Assembly: GCA_934718155.1 (NCBI GenBank) | Contig: CAKUZF010000049.1 | Span: forward strand, 1 to 15,997 | Reading direction: 5' to 3' | DNA length: 15,997 nucleotides | DNA from: an uncultured Parabacteroides sp. | GTDB lineage: Bacteria; Bacteroidota; Bacteroidia; Bacteroidales; Tannerellaceae | Part shown: in pieces, positions 1 to 7,298 of the stretch | How positions within the stretch are numbered: the first letter of the stretch is position 1 | Layout: every line of letters begins with the position of its first letter | Program-made: the position numbers and the translations under genes | Notes under the pieces: model-generated | What the model saw: the letters and a program-made list of their open reading frames with translations, nothing else | The model's database searches: none | Told to the model about the DNA's origin: nothing

Positions 1-19
1 CCTGCAATCATTATACGGA

Positions 20-50
20 GCCGTCGGGGCATCGTCCCGGCGGCATTTTT
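20..50 (+). terminator. Rho-independent terminator of a gene left of the window
   Basis: A 9-bp stem (GCCGTCGGG, 20-28, with CCCGGCGGC, 36-44, one G-U pair) encloses a 7-base loop. One A and a run of five T (46-50) follow. This is the usual form of an intrinsic terminator on the plus strand. No coding region ends inside the window before it, so it probably serves a gene lying to the left. Confidence 0.6.
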
Positions 51-90
51 GCGTCTCCTTTTCTCCCGTTTTTGGGCACGGTGAAGCCAG

Positions 91-227
91 TAAATTTCGT
101 TGCCCGTCGCCTTAGTAAACCATGGTCATGGTCTCACACGTTCATCTTGATGGTTTTTCACAACGACGGGCAACGAAATTCATAACGATGGGCAACGAAA
201 ATCATAACCACGGGCAACGAAATTTAG
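91..227. repeat. Three tandem 22-base repeats plus one inverted copy
   Basis: Three contiguous imperfect copies of a 22-base unit lie at 162-183, 184-205 and 206-227, sharing the core GGGCAACGAAA. An inverted copy lies at 91-109. Positions 93-109 are perfectly complementary to 164-180 (17 bp), and 91-106 to 211-226 (16 bp), so one upstream arm could pair with any of the copies. There are no spacers, so this is not a CRISPR array. The stretch is non-coding and richer in A and T than the genes to the right. It sits just upstream of the MntA-like gene. It could be protein-binding iterons, an operator, or a small palindromic mobile repeat; nothing here decides between these. I see no gene in 1-298. 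Confidence 0.85.
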
Positions 228-269
228 CGATTAATCCTAGCTGGCTGATCGGATGAGCCAAATAGTTGC

Positions 270-277
270 TATCTTTG
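270..277 (+). promoter_or_regulatory. Putative -7 box of the mntA-like gene
   Basis: TATCTTTG matches the Bacteroidota -7 consensus TAnnTTTG and lies 21 bases before the ATG at 299, implying a leader of roughly 15 bases. No clear TTTG -33 element is seen about 19 bases upstream, so the call rests on the box and its position. Confidence 0.5.
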
Positions 278-298
278 TGGCAATAAAGATTTTGCTCT

Positions 299-592
299 AT
301 GAAAACAAGGAATGAATATATCCGGCTACTCCGTTCGCAAGAGACCGTTCTGCGAGAAGACTTCGGTATTCGCTCTTTGCGCCTTTTCGGTTCCGTAGCT
401 CGTCAGGAGCAGAATGAGTTGAGTGATATAGATGTCTGCGTGGAGATGGAGCCTAAGCCCTTTCTGCGTTTGCGTGTGAAAGAGTTTTTAGAGCACCTGC
501 TGGGTTGCTCAGTGGATGTCATTCGACGGCATCGGAATATGAACAGCTTTCTACTTCATGAAATTGATCAAGAGGGAATTTATGTGTTCTAA
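299..592 (+). CDS. MntA-type minimal nucleotidyltransferase (antitoxin family), orphan
   Basis: A 97-residue protein of the DNA polymerase beta-like nucleotidyltransferase superfamily. The signature GSx10DxD is exact: G31-S32, then D43-x-D45 in the run SDIDVCVE, with the likely third metal-binding aspartate D73 in SVDVI. The length is typical of MNT proteins. In studied MntA-HepT pairs this protein adds AMP to a tyrosine of the HEPN ribonuclease HepT and so silences it. That partner normally overlaps or directly follows the gene, but here a terminator (624-673) and a convergent fucosidase follow instead. Only a nine-codon reading frame starting at 582 overlaps its stop. The gene is AT-richer than its neighbours and preceded by unusual repeats, which fits recent acquisition. 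Family assignment is firm; an antitoxin role in the absence of a toxin is uncertain. Confidence 0.88.
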   Translation: MKTRNEYIRLLRSQETVLREDFGIRSLRLFGSVARQEQNELSDIDVCVEMEPKPFLRLRVKEFLEHLLGCSVDVIRRHRNMNSFLLHEIDQEGIYVF

Positions 593-623
593 GAAGCGGG
601 TGTTGGCATGAGGATCGCATAAA

Positions 624-673
624 GAAGGCGGCTATGCGTTGAGAAAACGCTATAGCCGCCTTCGCTGTTTTTT
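624..673 (+). terminator. Strong, probably bidirectional terminator between convergent genes
   Basis: Arms 624-640 (GAAGGCGGCTATGCGTT) and 646-663 pair over 17 bp with a single bulged A, around a GAGAA loop. A run of six T follows at 668-673 on the plus strand and overlaps the fucosidase stop codon (672-674). Read on the minus strand the hairpin is followed by a short TTTATG, so it may also end the fucosidase transcript. Confidence 0.8.
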
Positions 674-2750
674 ATCTCAATTGAATGCGGAGGTTAGAAA
701 GCTCCGTGTCGGTGTGTTGCGAGGGGAGACCCGCTTGGCGCACCGTGAGTGTATGCGTATGGCCCGTGGCTGCGGCAGGCAGCTCGAAGGGCTGCGCATA
801 GACCGTTTGGCTTTCGGCCGGGCGCAACAGATAGCCCGTCTTCTTCTCGAAGCGGTTGTAGAGGCGCACGACAACCTGGTTCTTTCCCTTCTGCAGCGGC
901 AGCAATACCAGCTCCTTGCGGAAGGTGCAACGATAGGGGTTGAGATGCTTCAGGATCGACTCACCATTCAAGAACACCTCGATGCCATTGCCGGCACCTA
1001 CCTCGACGAGGTAGTTCTGCGCCTTCTCGGAGGTAAGCTCCTGCATCAGGTAGTAGGTCTGCATGATATTGGCGGCAAACTCGTCTTGCTCCTTCTCGAC
1101 CCGTTGCCAAGCGCCGCTCCTTGCGGGAGGCGTTTGCTGGTCGGTCTGCAGGGTGGAAGGTGCGTCGAACACGCTGCTGCCTGGGCCCGAGAGATAACGC
1201 TCGCCCCAAGCCACCTTGGCGTTAGGCAGGTTGACGGCCTTTCCCTCGCCCAAGATCACCTTGTGCAGTGTGCCATCTACGGTCAGCTCAATCTCCTTGC
1301 CCTCCTCTTGCGGCGTGTAGAGCAGCTCCATGCGGCGCAGGCCATTCTTCTGGATGTTCCAGGTGTAGCTCACGGTACTGCGGTAGTTGCTGTAGTAGTC
1401 GAAGCAGGAGTAGCTGTAGTTGGGCGTTGCGTTGGCGGCGGTCAGCAGGCTGTTTCCCTTCACGCTGTTCATCGGCTGCGGCTCGACCGGCTGGTCGAAG
1501 GTGAGTTGAACCACCTCGATGGTCTGATCGGTAAAGGCCGACTGCGGCACCGAGAGCGTCACGACATTCCCCTTTTGCGCTTGCGCCGTCACCGGGCCTT
1601 CGGCCTTCAGCAGCTTGCGGCCGGGAATGTCGAGCGAGATCTTCCCGTCGGCGGGATAGCTGCCCGAAAGGATCAGGTAGAGCTGCTTGTCTTTGCGGGT
1701 GATCTTGCCCCAATCGTATTGCTGGCGGAAGGGGGAAGCCTCGGTGGCATAGATAGCCTCGCCATGCGCTTTCAGCCAGGCTCCCATCTCCTCCAGTACC
1801 TCACGCTCGAAGGGCACCACTGAGCCATCGCCCTTCGGACCGATGTTGAGCAGGAAGTTGCCGCCGAACGAAACCACGTTGATCAGGCTGCGGAGCTTCT
1901 CCATCGCCTTCACGTGGGCGCTGCCTCGCTCTTGCCAAGAGCGGTAGCTCCACGTCTCGTCGAACATGGAGGCCGCGCTCTGCCAGGGGCATTGCAGCGA
2001 AGCCTCGGGATAGGCGTTGTCGGCCATCACGGCAAAGTCGTATTGGTCGTTGCCCACACGGCCGCTTACCATACAGTCGGGCTGCAGTCGGTGCACCAAG
2101 TCGTAGAGCTCCTTGCTCTGCTCGGGCGTGTTGGAGCCCATGTCGAACCAAAGCTCGGAGATGGGCCCATAGCTCGTGAGCAACTCCGTGACCTGCTGCT
2201 TCGAGAAGGCATGGTGTTGCGGCGTGACGAAGTCGCAATTGTGGCTCGAGATGGGGTAGGCCTGCGGGAAATGCCAGTCGATCACCGAATAATAGAGGCC
2301 CAAGCGGATGCCGCCCCGTGCGCAGGCATCGGCCAGCTCGCGGATGTAGTCGCGATGGGCGGGGGTTGCGTCGTAGGCGTTATAGTCGGTCGTCTTCGTG
2401 CGGAACATGCAGAATCCATCGTGGTGCTTCGTAGTGATCACGATGGAGCGCATGCCCGCCTCTTTGGCCAGGGCCACAATCTGGTCGGCGTCGAACGCTT
2501 TCGGGTCGAAGCGCAAGGCGGTGTCGCCATACCAATCGCTGAATATGCCGGCGAAGGACTGAATCTGCTCGCTGTAGCCCCATTTGACAGGCTTTCCGTC
2601 CCAGACACCACCCAGCTCCGAGTAGAGGCCGAAGTGGATGAACATAGAAAACTTGCTTTGATGCCACCGCTGGAAAGCATCCGCGGCTATTTGCGCACTC
2701 GCACCCAATGAGGCCAGGCAGGCCATCAGGAAGATTGCTACTTTTTTCAT
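672..2750 (-). CDS. Secreted alpha-L-fucosidase, glycoside hydrolase family 29
   Basis: A 692-residue exported hydrolase expected to release L-fucose from glycan ends. Residues 1-20 form a type I signal peptide ending ASA-Q, supporting the chosen start. The GH29 barrel spans about 25-345, with IHFGLYS (38-44), KHHDGF (108-113), LYYSVIDWH (152-160) and LWFDMGSN (200-207). D203 in the last motif is the expected nucleophile, and E249 in YPEAS is a candidate acid/base by its spacing. GGNFLLNIGPKGDG (296-309) is also typical. A beta-rich domain follows to about 425. The remaining 260 residues are an extra beta-rich extension, perhaps glycan-binding; I do not recognise the family. No SusC/SusD, sulfatase or other glycosidase is adjacent, so it is not in a visible polysaccharide utilisation locus. 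Fucose linkage specificity cannot be read from sequence. Confidence 0.93.
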   Translation of the reverse strand: MKKVAIFLMACLASLGASAQIAADAFQRWHQSKFSMFIHFGLYSELGGVWDGKPVKWGYSEQIQSFAGIFSDWYGDTALRFDPKAFDADQIVALAKEAGMRSIVITTKHHDGFCMFRTKTTDYNAYDATPAHRDYIRELADACARGGIRLGLYYSVIDWHFPQAYPISSHNCDFVTPQHHAFSKQQVTELLTSYGPISELWFDMGSNTPEQSKELYDLVHRLQPDCMVSGRVGNDQYDFAVMADNAYPEASLQCPWQSAASMFDETWSYRSWQERGSAHVKAMEKLRSLINVVSFGGNFLLNIGPKGDGSVVPFEREVLEEMGAWLKAHGEAIYATEASPFRQQYDWGKITRKDKQLYLILSGSYPADGKISLDIPGRKLLKAEGPVTAQAQKGNVVTLSVPQSAFTDQTIEVVQLTFDQPVEPQPMNSVKGNSLLTAANATPNYSYSCFDYYSNYRSTVSYTWNIQKNGLRRMELLYTPQEEGKEIELTVDGTLHKVILGEGKAVNLPNAKVAWGERYLSGPGSSVFDAPSTLQTDQQTPPARSGAWQRVEKEQDEFAANIMQTYYLMQELTSEKAQNYLVEVGAGNGIEVFLNGESILKHLNPYRCTFRKELVLLPLQKGKNQVVVRLYNRFEKKTGYLLRPAESQTVYAQPFELPAAATGHTHTLTVRQAGLPSQHTDTELSNLRIQLR

Positions 2751-2778
2751 GACAATTATAATTATATGTTAAACTGAA

Positions 2779-2786
2779 CAAATGTA
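2779..2786 (-). promoter_or_regulatory. Putative -7 box of the fucosidase gene
   Basis: On the minus strand the bases read TACATTTG, an exact TAnnTTTG box. The predicted start would leave a leader of roughly 20 bases before the ATG at 2750. No clear -33 element is seen at the usual distance. The intergenic region 2751-2834 is AT-rich and must also hold the start signals of pdxB, for which I find no clean box. Confidence 0.5.
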
Positions 2787-2834
2787 AGGATTATTTAGTT
2801 AATATCGCGCACTGAAGCAGATTAATGTAGAAAA

Positions 2835-3950
2835 ATGAAAATCATAGCCGACAATACCATCCCCTACCTGAAGGGGATAGCCGAACCTGTGGCCGACGTG
2901 GCCTATTTAGATTCAAAAGCCTTTACACCCGAACGCATCAAAGAGGCCGACGCCCTGATTGTGCGCAGCATAGACAAATGTACGCCCCAACTCCTGGCGG
3001 GCAGCCGCGTGAAGCTGATCACGACCGCCACGATAGGCTTCGACCACATCGACACCGCCTATTGCGAGCGGCAGGGCATCGCTTGGACTAACGCACCAGG
3101 CTGCAACGCCGCATCGGTGGCGCAGTATGTGCTGAACGGCTTGGTGACCCTCTCCCTGCGCACAGGCGAGCCGTTGCGAGGAAAGACCTTGGGTATTGTA
3201 GGGGTAGGCCACGTGGGAAGCATCGTGGCTCGCTATGCCGAGGTGATGGGGATGCGCGTGTTGCGCAACGATCCCCCTCGTGCGGAGCGGGAGGGAGGCG
3301 AAGGCTTCGTCTCGCTGGCGCAGATCGCGGCCGAGAGCGATGTGGTCACGCTGCATGTGCCCCTCACGAAAGAGGGTGCCCATCCCACTTATCACCTGGC
3401 CAACGCTGCCTTCTTCGGGCAGCTGGCCAAACGGCCGTGGCTGATCAACAGCTGCCGAGGGGCGGTGCACGACACGGCAGCCCTCTTGGCGGCCAAACGA
3501 GAGGGACTGATCAGCCAGTTGATCATCGACTGCTGGGAGCAGGAGCCAACCATCAGCCGCGCCCTGCTGGGCGAGGCCTCGCTGGCCACTCCCCATATCG
3601 CCGGCTTCTCGGCCGACGGAAAGGCCAATGGCACCCGAGCCTGCCTGCAGGCGATCGAACGCTTCTTTGGCATCCACTTCGCCTTGCTCGATAGGGTCGT
3701 TCCCCCAGCGCCTCCTAAGCCGCTGATCGACCTCGACCAATGGAGCACGCACCGCATGGAGCAAGCCTTGTTGCACTGTTTCAGCCCGGAGCGTGTCGAC
3801 GCGGCTTTGCGGGCCAACCCCGACGGATTTGAGTGGCAACGCAACCACTATGACCATCCGCGTGAGTTCATGGCTTACCAGGTTAGCCATGCGACGGCCG
3901 AGGAGGCAAAGCAGCTAAGTGCGCTCGGTTTCCAAATTTTAGCACAGTAA
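2835..3950 (+). CDS. pdxB: Erythronate-4-phosphate dehydrogenase
   Basis: A 371-residue cytoplasmic enzyme that oxidises 4-phospho-D-erythronate to 2-oxo-3-hydroxy-4-phosphobutanoate, the second step of the DXP-dependent pathway to pyridoxal phosphate. It belongs to the D-2-hydroxyacid dehydrogenase family. The nucleotide-binding motif is GVGHVG (123-128). The catalytic trio is in place: R208 in SCRG, E237 in WEQEP, and H254 in TPHIAG. The C-terminal 80 or so residues match the dimerisation region that distinguishes PdxB from other family members, and total length is close to the E. coli protein. The gene stands alone between a divergent fucosidase and an 83-base gap before the next gene; no other pdx gene is in the window. 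ATG at 2835 is the natural start because the conserved first strand MKIIADNTIPY begins there. Confidence 0.95.
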   Translation: MKIIADNTIPYLKGIAEPVADVAYLDSKAFTPERIKEADALIVRSIDKCTPQLLAGSRVKLITTATIGFDHIDTAYCERQGIAWTNAPGCNAASVAQYVLNGLVTLSLRTGEPLRGKTLGIVGVGHVGSIVARYAEVMGMRVLRNDPPRAEREGGEGFVSLAQIAAESDVVTLHVPLTKEGAHPTYHLANAAFFGQLAKRPWLINSCRGAVHDTAALLAAKREGLISQLIIDCWEQEPTISRALLGEASLATPHIAGFSADGKANGTRACLQAIERFFGIHFALLDRVVPPAPPKPLIDLDQWSTHRMEQALLHCFSPERVDAALRANPDGFEWQRNHYDHPREFMAYQVSHATAEEAKQLSALGFQILAQ

Positions 3951-4033
3951 ATAGCCGCTAACTACCCGAAAAAGCGTACTTTCGCGCAGCGTACGTATTG
4001 ATACCTAGCAAATAATCGTTTCATAACAACAAT

Positions 4034-7000
4034 ATGAGGAATTACAAATTGATCAACAACGTGTTAGGATGGATCGTGTTTGCGATCGCCTCCACGGTTT
4101 ATCTTCTGACGATCGAGCCTACCGCCAGCTTCTGGGATTGCGGTGAGTTCATCTCTTCAGCCTTTAAATTGGAAGTCGGTCACCCCCCTGGAGCCCCGTT
4201 CTTCATGCTGACCGCCAATCTCTTTACGCAGTTCGCCTCCGACCCGACGAAGGTGGCCGTGATGGTCAACAGCATGTCGGCACTGTTTAGCGGACTGACC
4301 ATCCTGTTCCTTTTCTGGAGCATCACCCGCATGGCACGCAAAATCATTGTCGACGAGGGCGCGGAGGTCTCGTTGGGCCAGCTGATCACCATCATGGGCA
4401 GCGGCCTGGTGGGCGCATTGGCCTATACCTTTAGCGATACCTTCTGGTTCAGTGCTGTAGAGGGCGAGGTGTATGCCTACTCGTCGCTGTTTACGGCGGT
4501 CGTCTTCTGGCTGATCCTGAAGTGGGAGGAGGCGGCCGATAAGCCGCATGCCGATCGCTGGATTGTCTTGATTGCCTATCTGATGGGCTTGAGCATCGGC
4601 GTTCACTTGCTGAACCTGCTCTGTATCCCGGCGATCGTGCTGGTTTACTATTATAAGAAGGCATCCAACCCCACCTTGAAGGGCACGCTGATCGCCTTGC
4701 TCGTCTCTTTCGCCATCATTGGCTTGATGATGTTTGGCGTGGTGCAGGGCTTGGTGGAGGTCTGCGGCTACTTCGAGCTGCTGTTTGTCAACGTCTTCGG
4801 CATGCCCTACAACTCGGGTGTCTATGCCTTCGCCTTCGTGCTGGCGGGCGTCTTGGCCTGGGCCATCTGGGAGACCATGCGCGAGGAGGTGCATCCCGTG
4901 CGTATGCGCATCGCCTTCATCCTGTCGGTCATCCTGCTGGGTATTCCCTTTATCGGCAGCGGCTATGTGATCGCCGTGGTCCTGACCGTGGCACTGACCG
5001 CCTTCCTGTTCGTCAAGAAGGATGTAAACATCAAGTTGCTCAACACGATCCTGGTCAGCCTGCTGGTGATTGTCGTGGGCTACTCGTCGTATGCCCTGAC
5101 GCTGATCCGTGCGACGGCCGACACGCCGATGAACCAGAACACCCCGCAAGACATCTTCACCTTGCGCAACTACTTGGCCCGCGAGCAATACGGCAAGACG
5201 CCGCTGTTCTACGGACAGACCTATGTGTCGGAGGTGAAGCGCGAGAATAAGAATGGCACCTGTGTGCCGGTCTCTAAGCAGGGAGAGCCCACTTGGAGCC
5301 GCATTATCAAGAGCGATAAGAACGAGAAGGACCGCTACTACATCTCGAAATACGAGACGCAGTATGAATATGTGGATGAGCTGAACATGCTGTTCCCCCG
5401 CATGTATAGCTCCAGCGGCGCACACGTGGAGGCCTACAAGGAGTGGGCACAGGTGAAGGGCACACCGGTGAAGTTCAGCCGTTGCGGCGAGATGACCACC
5501 GTCATGAAGCCCACTTTCGCCGAGAACTTGCGCTACTTCTTCTCCTACCAGCTCAACTTTATGTACTGGCGCTACTTCATGTGGAACTTCTCGGGTCGTC
5601 AGAACGACATCCAGGGCCACGGCGAGGTGTCGAACGGCAACTGGATCACGGGTATCCCCTTCATCGACGAGGCCTTGGTGGGCCCGCAGGAGGATATGCC
5701 CCTCGACATCGCCGACAACAAGGGGCACAACGTCTATTATATGCTGCCTTTGTTATTAGGCATCTTGGGCCTGCTCTACCAGGGCTACGCCGGGCATAAG
5801 GGCGTGCAGGGATTCTGGATCACCTTCTTCCTGTTCTTCATGACGGGAATCGCCATCGTGCTCTATCTGAACCAGACCCCCTATCAGCCCCGTGAGCGCG
5901 ACTATGCGTATGCCGGCTCGTTCTATGCCTTCTGTATCTGGATAGGCTTCGGCGTGGCGGCCTTGGCGAAGGGCTTGCGCCAGTATGCGAAGCTGTCGCC
6001 CGTAGCAGCGGGCTCGGTGGCTACGCTGCTCTCGCTGTTTGTGCCGATCCAGATGGGTGCGCAGAACTGGGACGACCACGACCGCTCGGGCCGTTACGTC
6101 TGTCGCGACTTTGGCTCGAACTACCTGCAGTCGTGTGAGCCGAACGCCATCATCTTTACGAACGGCGACAACGACACCTTCCCCTTGTGGTACGCCCAGG
6201 AGGTGGAGGGCATCCGTACGGATGTGCGCGTATGCAACACCAGCTATTTGCAGACCGATTGGTATATCAACCAGATGAAGAAGCAGGCCTATGAGTCGGC
6301 TCCGCTGCCCATCTCGTGGCAGCCGGAAGACTATGTGATGGGCACCCGCGATGCCGCCTACGTCTTCCCGCTGACCGATAAGCCCATCGAGCTGAAGACC
6401 GCGCTCGACTTCGTGCGCAGCAACGATCCGAAGTTCAAGAAGATTCCGGGCATCAGCCAGGAGTTGGACTACGTGCCGACGCAGACCTTGGTCTATCCGG
6501 TCGACTCGGCGGCAGTCGTGGCGAATGGCGCCTTGGATCCCGACTATCAGCCCAACATGCTGCCTCAGCTGACCATCGACCTGAAGGGCAAGGAATACTT
6601 AGGCAAGCAGGAACTGATCATCCTGGATATGTTGCAGACCAACAACTGGGAGCGCCCGATCTATTACGCGATCACGGTGAGCCCCGACCAGTTTGTGAAC
6701 CTCGACCAGTACTTCCAGCAGACCGGTATGGCCTATCAGATCGTGCCATTGGAGGCAAAGGGCAAGGTGCAGGCCATCAACACGGAGCGTATGTACGACA
6801 ACGTGATGCATAAGTTCAGATGGGGCGGCGTGAACACGCCGGGTGTCTACATCGACGAGAATGTGATGCGCATGTGTAAGAGCTACCGCATCGCCCTGTT
6901 CAGCAAGCTGGCAGCCGCGCTCATCGCCGAGCAGAAGATGGATAAGGCCGAGGAGGTGCTCGACAAGGGAATGGAGGTATTGCCTCCGGTTAACATCCCC

Positions 7001-7291
7001 TTGGATTATAGCGCGCTCTCGATGGGCGAATTGTATTATCAGCTGGGTAAAGACGAGAAGGCGGAGGCCATCTTCACGGGTATTGCCGACAACGCGATGC
7101 GCAATATCAACTGGTATTTCCGCTTGCGTCCGGGTCAGCTGGCCTCTGTAGAGAGCGACTTGGGTCATAACCTGGCCGTCGTGCAAGAGGTGTTGCGAAT
7201 CTGTAAACCCCACAATCCGCAGTTCTGCGAGAAGTATCAAGAGGAGTTTGATAACTATCGCATGGCCTACGGATCGGTAGCCAAGGAGTAG
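4034..7291 (+). CDS. DUF2723 (TMEM260-like) membrane protein, putative GT-C glycosyltransferase
   Basis: A 1085-residue integral membrane protein. It opens with TM1 (about 10-28) followed by the family signature: WDCGEF (34-39) and HPPGAPF (50-56). Acidic residues D35 and E38, just after the first membrane segment, recall the catalytic first loop of GT-C enzymes. About a dozen hydrophobic segments lie between residues 10 and 675, interrupted by a large polar stretch (about 357-570). Other conserved pieces are QTPYQPRERDYAYAGS (about 613-629) and FTNGDNDTFPLWYAQE (about 707-722). The last 140 or so residues are helical and TPR-like (KLAAALIAEQKMDKAEEVLD). The related human TMEM260 is a protein O-mannosyltransferase, so a lipid-linked sugar donor and a protein or glycan acceptor at the outer membrane face are a reasonable inference, not shown here. 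It heads a run with a polysaccharide deacetylase (7-base gap) and queG. Confidence 0.88.
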   Translation: MRNYKLINNVLGWIVFAIASTVYLLTIEPTASFWDCGEFISSAFKLEVGHPPGAPFFMLTANLFTQFASDPTKVAVMVNSMSALFSGLTILFLFWSITRMARKIIVDEGAEVSLGQLITIMGSGLVGALAYTFSDTFWFSAVEGEVYAYSSLFTAVVFWLILKWEEAADKPHADRWIVLIAYLMGLSIGVHLLNLLCIPAIVLVYYYKKASNPTLKGTLIALLVSFAIIGLMMFGVVQGLVEVCGYFELLFVNVFGMPYNSGVYAFAFVLAGVLAWAIWETMREEVHPVRMRIAFILSVILLGIPFIGSGYVIAVVLTVALTAFLFVKKDVNIKLLNTILVSLLVIVVGYSSYALTLIRATADTPMNQNTPQDIFTLRNYLAREQYGKTPLFYGQTYVSEVKRENKNGTCVPVSKQGEPTWSRIIKSDKNEKDRYYISKYETQYEYVDELNMLFPRMYSSSGAHVEAYKEWAQVKGTPVKFSRCGEMTTVMKPTFAENLRYFFSYQLNFMYWRYFMWNFSGRQNDIQGHGEVSNGNWITGIPFIDEALVGPQEDMPLDIADNKGHNVYYMLPLLLGILGLLYQGYAGHKGVQGFWITFFLFFMTGIAIVLYLNQTPYQPRERDYAYAGSFYAFCIWIGFGVAALAKGLRQYAKLSPVAAGSVATLLSLFVPIQMGAQNWDDHDRSGRYVCRDFGSNYLQSCEPNAIIFTNGDNDTFPLWYAQEVEGIRTDVRVCNTSYLQTDWYINQMKKQAYESAPLPISWQPEDYVMGTRDAAYVFPLTDKPIELKTALDFVRSNDPKFKKIPGISQELDYVPTQTLVYPVDSAAVVANGALDPDYQPNMLPQLTIDLKGKEYLGKQELIILDMLQTNNWERPIYYAITVSPDQFVNLDQYFQQTGMAYQIVPLEAKGKVQAINTERMYDNVMHKFRWGGVNTPGVYIDENVMRMCKSYRIALFSKLAAALIAEQKMDKAEEVLDKGMEVLPPVNIPLDYSALSMGELYYQLGKDEKAEAIFTGIADNAMRNINWYFRLRPGQLASVESDLGHNLAVVQEVLRICKPHNPQFCEKYQEEFDNYRMAYGSVAKE

Positions 7292-7298
7292 CAAAGCG

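Noticed and set aside
119..132. ACCATGGT palindrome followed by a repeated CATGGT
   Set aside because: It is short, and I see no matching sites or context to support an operator.
162..227. CRISPR array
   Set aside because: The repeats are directly contiguous with no spacers, the copies differ, there are only three, and no cas genes are nearby.
639..1823. A 394-codon open frame on the plus strand, opposite the fucosidase gene
   Set aside because: It lies fully antisense to a well-supported GH29 gene, has low-complexity composition rich in Leu, Arg, Val and Gly, and shows no domain or motif. High GC at third codon positions removes stops on the opposite strand.
672..3950. Polysaccharide utilisation locus around the fucosidase
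   Set aside because: No SusC/SusD pair, sulfatase, other glycosidase or hybrid sensor is present; pdxB and an unrelated MntA-like gene flank it.
3973..3994. Repeated AGCGTAC and a TACTTTCG near-box before the DUF2723 gene
   Set aside because: The repeat is only 7 bases, and the box deviates from TAnnTTTG with no -33 partner, so I did not call a promoter.
4157..5728. A 523-codon open frame on the minus strand, opposite the DUF2723 gene
   Set aside because: Its His-, Gln- and Asp-rich sequence without recognisable motifs is the mirror of a hydrophobic membrane protein in a GC-rich genome, not a real gene.
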